A stretch of DNA of 25,720 nt from an uncultured Alistipes sp. (GTDB lineage Bacteria; Bacteroidota; Bacteroidia; Bacteroidales; Rikenellaceae), in NCBI GenBank assembly GCA_900542505.1, contig UQNV01000033.1:1-25720 (forward strand). Reading direction: 5' to 3'. Below the pieces are notes generated by a model, which saw only the letters and a list, made by a program, of their open reading frames with translations, did no database searches and had not been told where the DNA came from. The position numbers and the translations under genes were made by a program. Positions 1 through 7,475 of this stretch are shown in pieces; position 1 is the stretch's first letter, and every line of letters begins with the position of its first letter.

Positions 1-18
1 GATGTGTATAAGAGACAG
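1..18. other. Nextera adapter remnant (left end)
   Basis: The first 18 bases match the Tn5 mosaic-end adapter used in Nextera libraries, lacking only its first A. This is library sequence, not genome. Real sequence starts at 19. Confidence 0.95.
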
Positions 19-456
19 TAATTCCATAACGAATAAGAAAAGGCCTGATAAAGAAAAATTAGAACTATGCGTCATTTTTAAAATAGGCGTCAATTTTTAA
101 CCCTCGAGCAGTCCCGCGTAAATTTAAGCGCGGGATTGCTTTTTGCCTGTCCTTTCATCGCTCCAATCCGGTTCCTCGTAGAATAGACTATTAAATATAG
201 GATAACTGAATATCCGTAATTTATTGTAACAAAATAAGTTTGCATACTAAACAGCCGAACAAAAAAGGTTACATTGCGAGTCTTCATACGTCCTTCAAAA
301 AGCAAAAATTTTTCCAAAAAAATCCGAAATCTGTTCGAACGCAGGAGATTCCCCTCATACCCCCCCCCTGCCTTCGGCATTTGGGATGCGACCCCGACTA
401 TCCTTTGGGGATAATATATTATTCCCGCGGTATTGTCGAATCTAAAAGCTATGGTT
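19..456. other. Gene-poor AT-rich left end of the mobile element
   Basis: I see no convincing gene here. A short open frame at 240-497 overlaps the better gene at 457 and is low-complexity, so it is not called. The stretch holds a terminator hairpin (113-144), an imperfect direct repeat of GCGTCA followed by a T run (about 70-100), a possible -7 box TAAGTTTG at 235-242 without a clear -33 partner, and a small hairpin TATCC/GGATA around 399-412 ahead of the first gene. Base composition is clearly more AT-rich than the core region after 2743. Confidence 0.5.
113..144 (+). terminator. Rho-independent terminator
   Basis: Inverted repeat CCCGCG (113-118) and CGCGGG (129-134) is followed by ATTGCTTTTT. 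It would end a rightward transcript from a gene lying left of the contig end. Confidence 0.5.
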
Positions 457-732
457 ATGTCCAACTCATTGAAATTTTTGCGATCATTTTCCCTTGAAGA
501 GTTCAAGGAATGGAAAGGAATCTCCTTTATTCGGATTATCCGTAACGAGCAGACGGGAAGATATTTCTTCGGATATGGCGATAAGGCAGGCGCCGTAACA
601 TCGAAGTATCCCGCAGAGAAGCTTGACCATCCTGTCATTTCGGAGGTGATCTCCGAAGAGAGCGGAGAGCAGTTCTTCCTGTTGCACAATGCAGGAGACA
701 ATCCGCAATTTACCACCGTAGAGGTGCTTTAA
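457..732 (+). CDS. Small hypothetical protein of the mobile element
   Basis: This 91-residue protein of unknown function starts MSNSLKFLRSFSLEEFKEW. ATG codons at 451 and 457 are both possible starts; the frame also opens further back at a TTG (433). It looks soluble, with no signal peptide or membrane segment, and carries the stretch GRYFFGYGDKAGAVTS followed by an acidic C-terminal half. It sits 88 bases before the ATPase gene on the same strand, and the codon use matches its two neighbours rather than the GC-rich core. From memory, short proteins of this type accompany ATPase/DUF3871 pairs in Bacteroidales conjugative or mobilisable elements, but I cannot name a family. The function is unknown. 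Confidence 0.6.
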   Translation: MSNSLKFLRSFSLEEFKEWKGISFIRIIRNEQTGRYFFGYGDKAGAVTSKYPAEKLDHPVISEVISEESGEQFFLLHNAGDNPQFTTVEVL

Positions 733-820
733 CCGACTCTTATGCTCTCTTACAAGGCTGTCCTTTCCAGTGAAGGGGCAGCCCTTTTCATGTTTAATCC
801 CTTACCAGAATATATATATC

Positions 821-1546
821 ATGCAATTACGACATTCACAACGCAAGGCTGCCAAAATGCGGTTAGCCCTACAAGGAGCCTCGGGTTCCGGAAAGACCTA
901 TTCGTCTCTTCTCATAGCACACGGCATGACCTCCGATTGGTCAAAGATTGCCGTCATAGACACCGAAAACGGGAGTGCAGACCTTTATGCCCATTTGGGA
1001 TCTTACAATGTCCTCGCGCTGTCAGAGCCTTATAATCCGGAGAAATATATCGAGGCTATCGGTATTTGCGAAAGTGCCGGAATGGAGGTTATCATCATTG
1101 ACAGTATCTCTCATTGTTGGGACTATCTGCTGGATTTTCATGCCAATCTACAAGGAAACTCCTTTGCAAACTGGGCCAAGGTCACACCTCGCCAAAATGC
1201 TTTTATCCAACGGATACTCAACTCTTCGAGCCATGTTATCTGCACAATGAGAAGCAAGCAGGAGTATGTCCTCAATGAACGAAACGGAAAGATGATCCCT
1301 GAAAAAGTCGGGCTCAAAGCCGTGCAACGAGACAATGTGGACTATGAGTTCACCATCGTATTTGACGTAAATATGAAACACTATGCACTTGCTTCCAAAG
1401 ATCGTACGGAACTGTTCTCCGGAAGGTCCGAATTTCCTCTTACCGAACAAGTCGGGATGCAAATCCTCGACTGGTGCAACCAATGTCAAACCCAATCTCA
1501 CGTAAACTATGGAATCAGTTATCCGGTTAGCCGAACAGCCCAATAA
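821..1546 (+). CDS. RecA/AAA_24-like P-loop ATPase (Sak4-like)
   Basis: This 241-residue soluble ATPase has Walker A GASGSGKT at residues 19-26, an acidic motif IDTENGSADLY at 46-56 and Walker B VIIID at 90-94. The order and the DTENGS motif resemble the short RecA-like AAA_24 ATPases of phages and mobile elements (Sak4 group), which act in single-strand annealing or replication of the element. That assignment is by pattern only. The frame opens at GTG 770, but ATG 821 places the Walker A near the N-terminus as is usual for the family. The next gene starts 38 bases before this one stops, so the two are probably translationally coupled. Alternatives are a replication-associated or DNA-segregation ATPase. 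Confidence 0.75.
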   Translation: MQLRHSQRKAAKMRLALQGASGSGKTYSSLLIAHGMTSDWSKIAVIDTENGSADLYAHLGSYNVLALSEPYNPEKYIEAIGICESAGMEVIIIDSISHCWDYLLDFHANLQGNSFANWAKVTPRQNAFIQRILNSSSHVICTMRSKQEYVLNERNGKMIPEKVGLKAVQRDNVDYEFTIVFDVNMKHYALASKDRTELFSGRSEFPLTEQVGMQILDWCNQCQTQSHVNYGISYPVSRTAQ

Positions 1547-2555
1547 AACGCTCCTGCCTCTGACAGATCCGGAAGAAATCCGAGACACCACCTCACAACA
1601 GATCATATCTCCATTCCGGGAAGGTCCCCAGGTAAAAACTCGCAAGCCTTTCATCGAAGCCAACACAAAGGCCGTTACACTCGATCATCTGCAAAATGAT
1701 TGTATCACTCCGGTATTCTCCAAAGACAATGAGGTGACTATCTCGCATAGTCAGTTTATAGAAACCGTATGGGAGTGTACGCAACGGATGTTTCGAAACT
1801 GCATCGTGGAAGAGCCCGAAATAAGGGTAAGCCATATTATCAAGGGGCGGACTCCGGAAGCCATTCACAAGACAGTAAAGGAGCTTACGGAAGAGGATAA
1901 GACCATCTATTACGAACGGATGATGTTCTGCATGGAGATCCCCTCCATTACGGAAACAATCGACGGATGCAGGCTCAATCTGAGCGTAGGAGGCGTTCGG
2001 GCATACAACCAGGAGAACCTTTACAGTAAGAAAGGCTTTGAGAAGTTCAAAGTATTTATCGGTTTTAAGAATATGGTGTGTTGCAATATGTGCGTATCGA
2101 CGGATGGTCTGTATGAAGAGATACGAGTAACAGATACGTCCAGCCTAATGGCAAAAATGACCGAGCTGATTGTCAGTTATAACGCCAAACAGCATTTGGA
2201 ACGCATGAAGGCTTTACTCGATATTTCCATGACAGAGAGCCAGTTTGCACAACTTGTGGGAAAGGCTCGACTTTATCAGTTTCTTCCTCCGGCTCAACGG
2301 AAACAACTCCCGGCATTCGAATTTACGGATTGCCATCTGAACACCATCGCAAAAGCCTATTACAACGATGCAGCATTTGCGTGCAACAAGCAACGAGAAA
2401 TTGATTTTTGGAGGGTATTCAACCTCTTTACCGGAGCCAACAAGTCCAGCTACATAGATTTGTTTCTCGCAAGAAGCCGTAATGCTGCAGAGTTTATAAG
2501 CGGAGTATCAAAGGCTCTTGCAGGAGAGTCTGAACACAAATGGTTTGTCGAGTAA
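1509..2555 (+). CDS. DUF3871 family protein
   Basis: This 348-residue protein matches my recollection of DUF3871, a family largely confined to Bacteroidetes mobile elements and distantly reminiscent of DUF932 plasmid proteins. Supporting stretches are the region around IPSITETIDGCRLNLSVGG (about 145-165), the FKVFIGFKNMVCCNMCVSTDG segment (about 180-200) with three cysteines, and the C-terminal NKQREIDFWRVFNLFTGANKSSYIDLF stretch. No signal peptide or membrane segment is present. The molecular function is unknown. The start overlaps the ATPase gene by 38 bases, so the two form an operon. It is the last gene before the element's attachment site. The family call is fairly safe; the role is not known. 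Confidence 0.8.
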   Translation: MESVIRLAEQPNKTLLPLTDPEEIRDTTSQQIISPFREGPQVKTRKPFIEANTKAVTLDHLQNDCITPVFSKDNEVTISHSQFIETVWECTQRMFRNCIVEEPEIRVSHIIKGRTPEAIHKTVKELTEEDKTIYYERMMFCMEIPSITETIDGCRLNLSVGGVRAYNQENLYSKKGFEKFKVFIGFKNMVCCNMCVSTDGLYEEIRVTDTSSLMAKMTELIVSYNAKQHLERMKALLDISMTESQFAQLVGKARLYQFLPPAQRKQLPAFEFTDCHLNTIAKAYYNDAAFACNKQREIDFWRVFNLFTGANKSSYIDLFLARSRNAAEFISGVSKALAGESEHKWFVE

Positions 2556-2719
2556 AGATGGATGTATATGACCCGATTATTCTACAAGGTGTTTTTCGGA
2601 TACCTTCTGAAATGGTGGTTGAATAAGGTTAAATAATTGATATAACCAAACCCTGTTGGAATACCTTTTTATCAAACACGAGGCATAACATATTGATATG
2701 CAGCCCATACTTACTGATA
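2556..2719. other. Terminal non-coding segment of the mobile element
   Basis: AT-rich spacer between the DUF3871 stop codon and the displaced tRNA end. No gene is seen. By analogy with other integrated elements it may carry integrase arm-type sites, but I see no clear repeats that prove this. Confidence 0.45.
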
Positions 2720-2742
2720 TTCGAGTCCTCCTCCCGCTACCA
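2720..2742 (+). repeat. Attachment site: displaced 3' end of a tRNA gene
   Basis: This 23-base segment reads as the TpsiC loop (TTCGAGT), the 3' half of the T stem (CCTCC), the 3' acceptor strand (TCCCGCT), A73 and CCA. The bases just upstream do not supply the matching T-stem 5' half (GGAGG would be needed), so this is a tRNA fragment, not a gene. It is followed at once by a terminator. This is the pattern left when an element integrates into the 3' end of a tRNA gene. The intact tRNA should lie to the left, outside the window. The discriminator A argues against tRNA-Gly; the isotype cannot be fixed. Confidence 0.65.
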
Positions 2743-2745
2743 AGA

Positions 2746-2778
2746 CGGACAATCCAATCGGGTTGTCCGCCTTTTTTT
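2746..2778 (+). terminator. Terminator downstream of the displaced tRNA end
   Basis: A 10-bp stem CGGACAATCC/GGGTTGTCCG with loop AATC is followed by CCTTTTTTT. It probably belonged to the tRNA transcription unit split by the element. Confidence 0.85.
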
Positions 2779-2859
2779 ATGCTTCTGGCCCGGCAAGGTT
2801 GCTTCCGGCGCAGAAATTGCACGGTCGGATGGTGTTGATTCACATAAAACACCGGAACC

Positions 2860-3045
2860 ATGAACGAGAACGAAAAAGAGCACAAGGGGCAGCAGCCCTG
2901 CGACCCCTGTGAGCGCAACTTCGAGCGCAACATCCATCAGATTGTCCGTGAGGGCGAGGCGCCGACCGCAGAGGAACGTGCACGCAGGGAGCACGAGGTC
3001 GAAGAGGCCTTTGCCCGGAAAAAGGAGCATGAGCCGGTCCGGTAA
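2860..3045 (+). CDS. Small charged hypothetical protein
   Basis: This 61-residue, strongly charged protein has a CDPC motif near residues 15-18, followed by a helix-forming stretch rich in Glu, Arg and Lys. No signal peptide or membrane segment is seen. GC-rich codon use matches the core genome rather than the element on its left. A strong hairpin follows 27 bases after the stop, which supports a real, separately transcribed gene. The CxxC pair could bind metal or be redox-active, but nothing else supports this. I do not recognise the family. It could be a chance open frame in GC-rich DNA, though its ATG start and well-placed terminator argue for a gene. Confidence 0.55.
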   Translation: MNENEKEHKGQQPCDPCERNFERNIHQIVREGEAPTAEERARREHEVEEAFARKKEHEPVR

Positions 3046-3071
3046 CCGGCGGCACGGCATCCGCAACAGCA

Positions 3072-3104
3072 GCGGGCGGACCCCTGAAGGGTCCGCCCGC
3101 TTTC
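3072..3104 (+). terminator. Hairpin terminator after the small gene
   Basis: A perfect 12-bp stem GCGGGCGGACCC/GGGTCCGCCCGC with loop CTGAA is followed by a short T run (TTTCG). It lies between convergent genes and may serve both. Confidence 0.7.
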
Positions 3105-3157
3105 GTGTCGTATGGCCTCATCCGGCCGAGTGAGGCGCCTTTGTCGGCAGTGCCGAA

Positions 3158-3964
3158 CTATTGCTGCGGCGTGGTGAATGCCGCGGTGGCCAGTTTGCCG
3201 GCGCCCTGTTCGAAGCCGTTCACGTTGAAGGGTGCGCCGACGGCCATGTACTCCGTGCCGGGTGTAAATCCCTCCCAGACATTCTCCTCGCGCTCGAACC
3301 AGCGCCATCCCTCCCAGCGCAGGAAGTAGACGACGTAGTCCTCCGGATTGGGGTAGATTTCCGAGATGGAGGGGTCGGTGCGGGCCGTGTTGAGCATCTC
3401 CTCGTAGCGCTCCCGGGTGTAGATGAGCGTGTAGTATCCGACCGTATTGGCGTCGGGCGTATGGACCAGCAGGGCAGTGGTCGGCGTGAGCTCCTTCACC
3501 TCGATGGTCATCGTCGCTTCGGGGGCATTCTCCGTATAGGAGGGCGAGCGCACCGGCAGCTTTTCGACCGAATAGAGCGCTCCGGTCTCGTCCATCACGG
3601 CGCAGACGAGCCAGTAGTCGAAGTCGAGCGAACCGTTGAGCGGGATGAGCAGCCGTTCGACTGCCTCGGTGTGGATGCACTCCGGGTCGTTTTCCATGAG
3701 GTATTCGACCGTCTTGGCTTCGGTGCCATGGGTCTCGAGCTGCATCTCCCAGACATTCTGGGCGGCGAGAATCAGTGCATAGCGCGACACCTTGGCATTG
3801 GGCTCGGCCGTTGTGCGCAGGTAGCCTACCGTCACGTCGGTGATGTCGACCTTCACTTCGGGGAATTTGGGCTGCGGGGGAGGAGCATCCTCCTCGGACG
3901 AACAGCCGGGCGACAGGGCCAGAAGGGCCGCTGCCGCAAGCACTCGGAAACAGAAACGTTTCAT
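3158..3964 (-). CDS. Putative surface lipoprotein
   Basis: This 268-residue protein begins MKRFCFRVLAAAALLALSPGC, a type II signal peptide with the lipid-modified cysteine at residue 21. The -3 residue is Ser, a slightly weak lipobox. The residues after the cysteine (SSEED) are acidic and resemble the Bacteroidetes lipoprotein export signal, which suggests outward-facing anchoring in the outer membrane. The mature part starts with a proline-rich linker and then looks beta-rich, with two similar blocks: a VKVDITDVTVGYLRTTAEPNA segment and a later TIEVKELTPTTALLVHTPDAN segment, possibly a pair of fibronectin-like folds. No catalytic motif is seen. The gene stands alone, convergent with the small gene on its left. 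No clear promoter is visible upstream. The function is unknown; adhesion or substrate contact is only a guess. Confidence 0.75.
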   Translation of the reverse strand: MKRFCFRVLAAAALLALSPGCSSEEDAPPPQPKFPEVKVDITDVTVGYLRTTAEPNAKVSRYALILAAQNVWEMQLETHGTEAKTVEYLMENDPECIHTEAVERLLIPLNGSLDFDYWLVCAVMDETGALYSVEKLPVRSPSYTENAPEATMTIEVKELTPTTALLVHTPDANTVGYYTLIYTRERYEEMLNTARTDPSISEIYPNPEDYVVYFLRWEGWRWFEREENVWEGFTPGTEYMAVGAPFNVNGFEQGAGKLATAAFTTPQQ

Positions 3965-4196
3965 GGGTGGGGTGGTTTTAAGGGTGATTGGTTGATGGGT
4001 GGAAGGGTTGGGTTATGAGGCCGTCGGCCGGGTTGTTATTGTTCGTTAACGGACCTCTTTTCACAAAAAAAGGAATTGTTTTTTGAATAACAATAGGCAA
4101 GACCCCGAAAAAAGTCCGGCCGGAACATTTTGAGGGGGCGCGTTCCGGGGCGGAGCGCCGCCCGACGGGGTGCCGGCGGCCGGGCTGCACCCCGCG
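3965..4196. other. Intergenic region between the lipoprotein and dsbD genes
   Basis: No gene is supported. On the minus strand this is the upstream region of the lipoprotein gene. It is AT-rich at 4030-4110 and contains an inverted repeat ATTGTT/AACAAT around 4076-4095. I could not find a convincing TAnnTTTG box. The part from 4110 to 4196 is GC-rich and without a clear function. Confidence 0.4.
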
Positions 4197-4238
4197 TGAA
4201 AACCGAAAACGGGACTCCGGCATTGTCGGAGTCCCGTT
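4197..4238 (-). terminator. Terminator of the dsbD gene
   Basis: A 12-bp stem AACGGGACTCCG (4208-4219) and CGGAGTCCCGTT (4227-4238) with a 7-base loop is followed on the minus strand by TTCGGTTTTC, 32 bases beyond the dsbD stop. Confidence 0.8.
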
Positions 4239-4270
4239 CTGTCGGTGCGGGGTGTCGTGTCGGCCGAAGG

Positions 4271-6373
4271 CTACCGGCTTTCGGCGTTTTCAGCCCCGTA
4301 GGCTTCGATGCCGCTGCGGAGGAAGTCGACGAAGGCCTCGACATCGAGGTCATAACCGCGGGGTTCGACCAGCATGCGGCCGTCGCGGCCCTGCAACACG
4401 TAGTAGGGCTGTGCATTGACGCCGAAGGTCTTCAGCGCATAGTGTGCATTGATTTTGCCGAGGCTGCGCAGCACCTTGCCCGATTCGGTGGTGACCCATT
4501 CGCTTTCTGGCAGCACCATCTTGTCGTCGGAGTAGAGGGCGCAGATGACATAGTCGTTGCGCAGCAGTTCCAGCACGCGGGGGTCGGACCAGACGCGGGC
4601 CTCCATCTCGCGGCAGTTGACGCAACCGTGGCCCGTGAAGTCGATGAAGAGCGGCTTGCCGACGCGGGCGGCATAGGCCTCGGCCTCCTCCAGGTCGAAG
4701 AATCCCTCGAGCCCGTGGGGCAGATGGAGCACGTCGCTGTACTTGGGGGCCTTCCCGTCGACGGTCCTGAGGGCCGTCGTTGCCGAGGCCGCCTCTCCCG
4801 ACACGGTCGTTTGGCCGAGGACGAAGTCCTGGGTCGTCAGCGGCGGCAGGTAGCCCGAAAGCGCCTTGAGCGGGGCGCCCCACATGCCCGGGATGAGGTA
4901 GACGACGAACGAGAAGACGGCGATGGCCAGAGCCAGCCGTCCCACGCCGACGTGCTGCACCTCGTCGTCGTGGGCGAAGCGCAGTTTGCCCAGCAGGTAG
5001 AAGCCCAGCATGGCGAAGACCACAATCCAGATGGCGAGGTATACCTCACGGTCGAGCAGCCCCCAGTGGTAGGTCTGGTCGGCCACCGAGAGGAACTTGA
5101 ATCCGAGCGCCACCTCGATGAATCCCAGCACGACCTTCACCGAGTTGAGCCAGCCGCCGCTCTTGGGCAGCTTCTTGAGCATCGAGGGGAAGAAGGCGAA
5201 GAGGGTGAAGGGCAGCGCAAAGGCGAGCGAGAAGGCCAGCATGGTGACAATCGGGCTCCAGAATTCGCCGGCCGTCGACTTGATAAGCACCGAGCCGACG
5301 ATGGGGCCGGTGCACGAGAAGGAGACCAGCACGAGCGTCAACGCCATGAAGAAGATGCCGGCCAGCCCCTTCGAGTCGGCCTTGGCGTCGGTCTTGTTGA
5401 CCATCCACGAAGGCATCGTGATTTCGAAGGCTCCGAAGAACGAGGCCGCGAAGAGCATGAAGACGGCAAAGAAGATGAGGTTGGGCAGCCAGTGCGTCGC
5501 CAGCCAGTTGAAGATGTCGGCCGTGACGGTGTCGCCGCCCACCAGGCGCGTGATGAGGATGATGGCGGCGATGGGCAGCGTGTAGAGTGCCACGATGAAG
5601 AAGCCGTACATGCCTGCGCGGAAGCGCCCCAGTGCGGGTTTGCCGGCGCTCTTCATGAAGAAGGAGACGGTCATCGGCACCATGGGGAAGACGCAGGGGG
5701 TGAGCAGTGCGGCAAAGCCCCAGAGAATCGCCTCGATGATGAGCGACCAGAGCGAACCGCTGCCGGCGGCATCCTTGGCCTGGGCGACCGGTGCGCTCCC
5801 AATGGCCGCATCGGCCGCATCGGCCACATCGGCCGTCTTGCCGGCTGTGGCGCTTTCGGCCTGTGCGGCCGGGGTGTCGGTGCCGGCGGAGGGCGTTACA
5901 GCCTGTGCGGCAGCCGCTTCGACAACGAGGGTCAGTTCCGTATCCGAGGGGGGCATGCAGCTCTTGTCGTCGCATATCATCCATTCGATGGCGGCCCGTA
6001 CCTCGGCCCGGTCGGCCGTGAGGCGCACGCGCTGCGTGAAGAGGGCCTTGCCCGAGAAGGTGCCGATTTCCATGCCGAACATCGGGTCGTGGTAGCGGTG
6101 GGGTTCGGAACGCTGTTCGACGCCGCCGAGCAGTTCGGCGCCTGCGCCGGGCGTCAGGCTGAAGGTCGTCGCGTTGGGCCCGCCCAGTTCGTAGGGACCC
6201 ATGTCGTACATGTGGAAGCCCGAGGGAATCGCGGCTTCGAAGCGGAGTTCGTACTCCGTTCCGTCGAGGTGCTCCACGCTGCCCGTCCAGCTTACCTCCT
6301 GGGCTCGGAGCGACGTGGCGCAGAGCGTCAGGGCGAGGAGCGGCAGCAGGGCACGAAAGATGTGTTTCAGCAT
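4271..6373 (-). CDS. dsbD: DsbD-type protein-disulfide reductase
   Basis: This 700-residue inner-membrane protein would carry electrons from cytoplasmic thioredoxin to periplasmic proteins. It shows all three DsbD modules. A signal peptide (1-24) leads into a periplasmic N-domain with WMICDDKSCMPP (Cys134 and Cys139). An alanine-rich linker of about 50 residues (about 152-203) follows. The multi-helix core (about 208-500) has one cysteine in LTPCVFP (Cys227) and one in FSCTGP (Cys354). The C-terminal thioredoxin domain carries GHGCVNCREM (Cys584 and Cys587). ATG 6373 was chosen over a frame opening at 6406 because it starts the signal peptide directly. The linker contains tandem GCCGCATCG-like 9-base repeats (about 5800-5835) that could vary in number. 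The gene is divergent from the glycosyltransferase and shares its duplicated promoter region. Confidence 0.93.
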   Translation of the reverse strand: MLKHIFRALLPLLALTLCATSLRAQEVSWTGSVEHLDGTEYELRFEAAIPSGFHMYDMGPYELGGPNATTFSLTPGAGAELLGGVEQRSEPHRYHDPMFGMEIGTFSGKALFTQRVRLTADRAEVRAAIEWMICDDKSCMPPSDTELTLVVEAAAAQAVTPSAGTDTPAAQAESATAGKTADVADAADAAIGSAPVAQAKDAAGSGSLWSLIIEAILWGFAALLTPCVFPMVPMTVSFFMKSAGKPALGRFRAGMYGFFIVALYTLPIAAIILITRLVGGDTVTADIFNWLATHWLPNLIFFAVFMLFAASFFGAFEITMPSWMVNKTDAKADSKGLAGIFFMALTLVLVSFSCTGPIVGSVLIKSTAGEFWSPIVTMLAFSLAFALPFTLFAFFPSMLKKLPKSGGWLNSVKVVLGFIEVALGFKFLSVADQTYHWGLLDREVYLAIWIVVFAMLGFYLLGKLRFAHDDEVQHVGVGRLALAIAVFSFVVYLIPGMWGAPLKALSGYLPPLTTQDFVLGQTTVSGEAASATTALRTVDGKAPKYSDVLHLPHGLEGFFDLEEAEAYAARVGKPLFIDFTGHGCVNCREMEARVWSDPRVLELLRNDYVICALYSDDKMVLPESEWVTTESGKVLRSLGKINAHYALKTFGVNAQPYYVLQGRDGRMLVEPRGYDLDVEAFVDFLRSGIEAYGAENAESR

Positions 6374-6385
6374 AGGTTTTTCGAT

Positions 6386-6429
6386 ATTTTTGCAAATATA
6401 GCTCATTATTTTTGCAAATATAGCTCATT
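6386..6429. promoter_or_regulatory. Two exact 22-bp tandem repeats carrying divergent -7 boxes
   Basis: An identical 22-base unit occurs at 6386-6407 and 6408-6429 between dsbD and the glycosyltransferase gene. Each unit contains TATATTTG on the minus strand (towards dsbD; plus positions 6393-6400 and 6415-6422) and TATTTTTG on the plus strand (6385-6392 and 6407-6414). Both fit the Bacteroidetes -7 consensus TAnnTTTG. Clear -33 elements at standard spacing were not found. Confidence 0.65.
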
Positions 6430-6456
6430 TTGCCGGAATTTGCGTACATTTACACG

Positions 6457-7350
6457 ATGATTCGACTTTCGCTCATAATAGCCACCTACAACCGCGCGGG
6501 ACAGATGCTCCGCGCACTCGAATCGGTCGTTGCGCAGGATGCGCCGGCCTCGGAGTGGGAGTGTGTGGTGGTGAACAACAATTCGCAGGACGACACCCGG
6601 GAGCGTTTCGCCGCCTTTGCGGCGCAGCATCCGGACATCAATCTGCGCATGGTGACCGAGACCCGCCAGGGGCTTTCCCATGCGCGCAACCGCGGCATCG
6701 CCGAGACGACGGGCGACCTCATCGCCATCATCGACGACGACGAGCACATCAATCCGGGCTTCGTGAGGGCCTACATCGCCTTTTTCGACGCATGGCCCGG
6801 GGCCGATGCCGCCGGCGGGAAAATCATCCCGGAATATCCGGCGGGCCGTCCCGACTGGTTGTCGCCCCTGACCGAGCGGCCCATCGCCAATCCGCTCGAC
6901 CTGGGCGAAGGGGTGTGCGAGTTCCCCTCGGGCCGCATTCCCGGCGGCGGCAACATGGCCATCCGGCGGCGGGTCGTGGAGCGCTTCGGTGCCTTCGACG
7001 TCACGCTGGGCCGCGTGGGCGGCAAGCTGGTGGGCGGCGAGGAGAGTGACTTCTTCGAGCGGCTGCGGGCGGGCGGTGTCCGGTTGTGGTATGTCCCCGG
7101 AGCGGTGATGTGGCACATCATTCCGTCGTCGAAGCTCACGGCCGACTACTTCCGGCGTTTGAGCTACCATGTGGGCGAGAGCCAGCGCCTGCGGGCCCGG
7201 ATGCGTCACCGTTACGGCCGCGCACTTCTCGCCGAGGCGGGCAAATGGTGCGCTTCGCTGCTCATGGCCTGCTGGCTCGGACCGCGCCGGGGACGGTGGC
7301 TCCTCCGCATGCGGTGGGGCATCACGCGGGGACTGCTTGCCCGCGGATAG
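6457..7350 (+). CDS. Family 2 glycosyltransferase
   Basis: This 297-residue enzyme has a GT-A fold that transfers a sugar from a nucleotide-sugar to an acceptor, probably in surface polysaccharide or glycoprotein synthesis. The N-terminus LSLIIATYNRAGQ is the classic GT2 opening. The metal-binding DxD motif is IIDDDEH (Asp93-95), and GGEESDFF (193-200) fits the acidic catalytic region. There is no predicted membrane span until a short hydrophobic patch near the C-terminus, so it is likely cytoplasmic or peripheral. ATG 6457 was chosen because upstream in-frame residues (from TTG 6430) lie in the promoter repeats. It is a single gene rather than part of a glycan cluster; donor and acceptor cannot be inferred. 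A strong terminator follows. Confidence 0.9.
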   Translation: MIRLSLIIATYNRAGQMLRALESVVAQDAPASEWECVVVNNNSQDDTRERFAAFAAQHPDINLRMVTETRQGLSHARNRGIAETTGDLIAIIDDDEHINPGFVRAYIAFFDAWPGADAAGGKIIPEYPAGRPDWLSPLTERPIANPLDLGEGVCEFPSGRIPGGGNMAIRRRVVERFGAFDVTLGRVGGKLVGGEESDFFERLRAGGVRLWYVPGAVMWHIIPSSKLTADYFRRLSYHVGESQRLRARMRHRYGRALLAEAGKWCASLLMACWLGPRRGRWLLRMRWGITRGLLARG

Positions 7351-7393
7351 ACGGCGTCTCGGGTTGGAGCGAACGCCATGAATAAACGACAAG

Positions 7394-7427
7394 GCGGGTC
7401 GGTGCACTGGCACCGACCCGCTCTTTT
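7394..7427 (+). terminator. Terminator after the glycosyltransferase gene
   Basis: A perfect 12-bp stem GCGGGTCGGTGC/GCACCGACCCGC with loop ACTG is followed by TCTTTT. It lies between convergent genes and may also stop the kinase transcript on the other strand. Confidence 0.85.
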
Positions 7428-7475
7428 CGTATCCGCTCGTGCGCTGCGGTTCCCCGTGTGCGCCGCGCGGCGGAA

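Noticed and set aside
240..497. 85-codon open frame on the plus strand
   Set aside because: It overlaps the better gene at 457, has no conserved feature, and runs through a poly-C tract and hairpin.
3978..4223. 81-codon open frame on the minus strand upstream of the lipoprotein
   Set aside because: It spans the dsbD terminator and the lipoprotein's upstream region, with low-complexity sequence and no start-site support.
4130..6460. 776-codon open frame on the plus strand
   Set aside because: It is antisense to the clear DsbD gene and arises from GC-rich codon bias; its translation is low-complexity (Glu/Gly/His/Arg-rich) with no domain.
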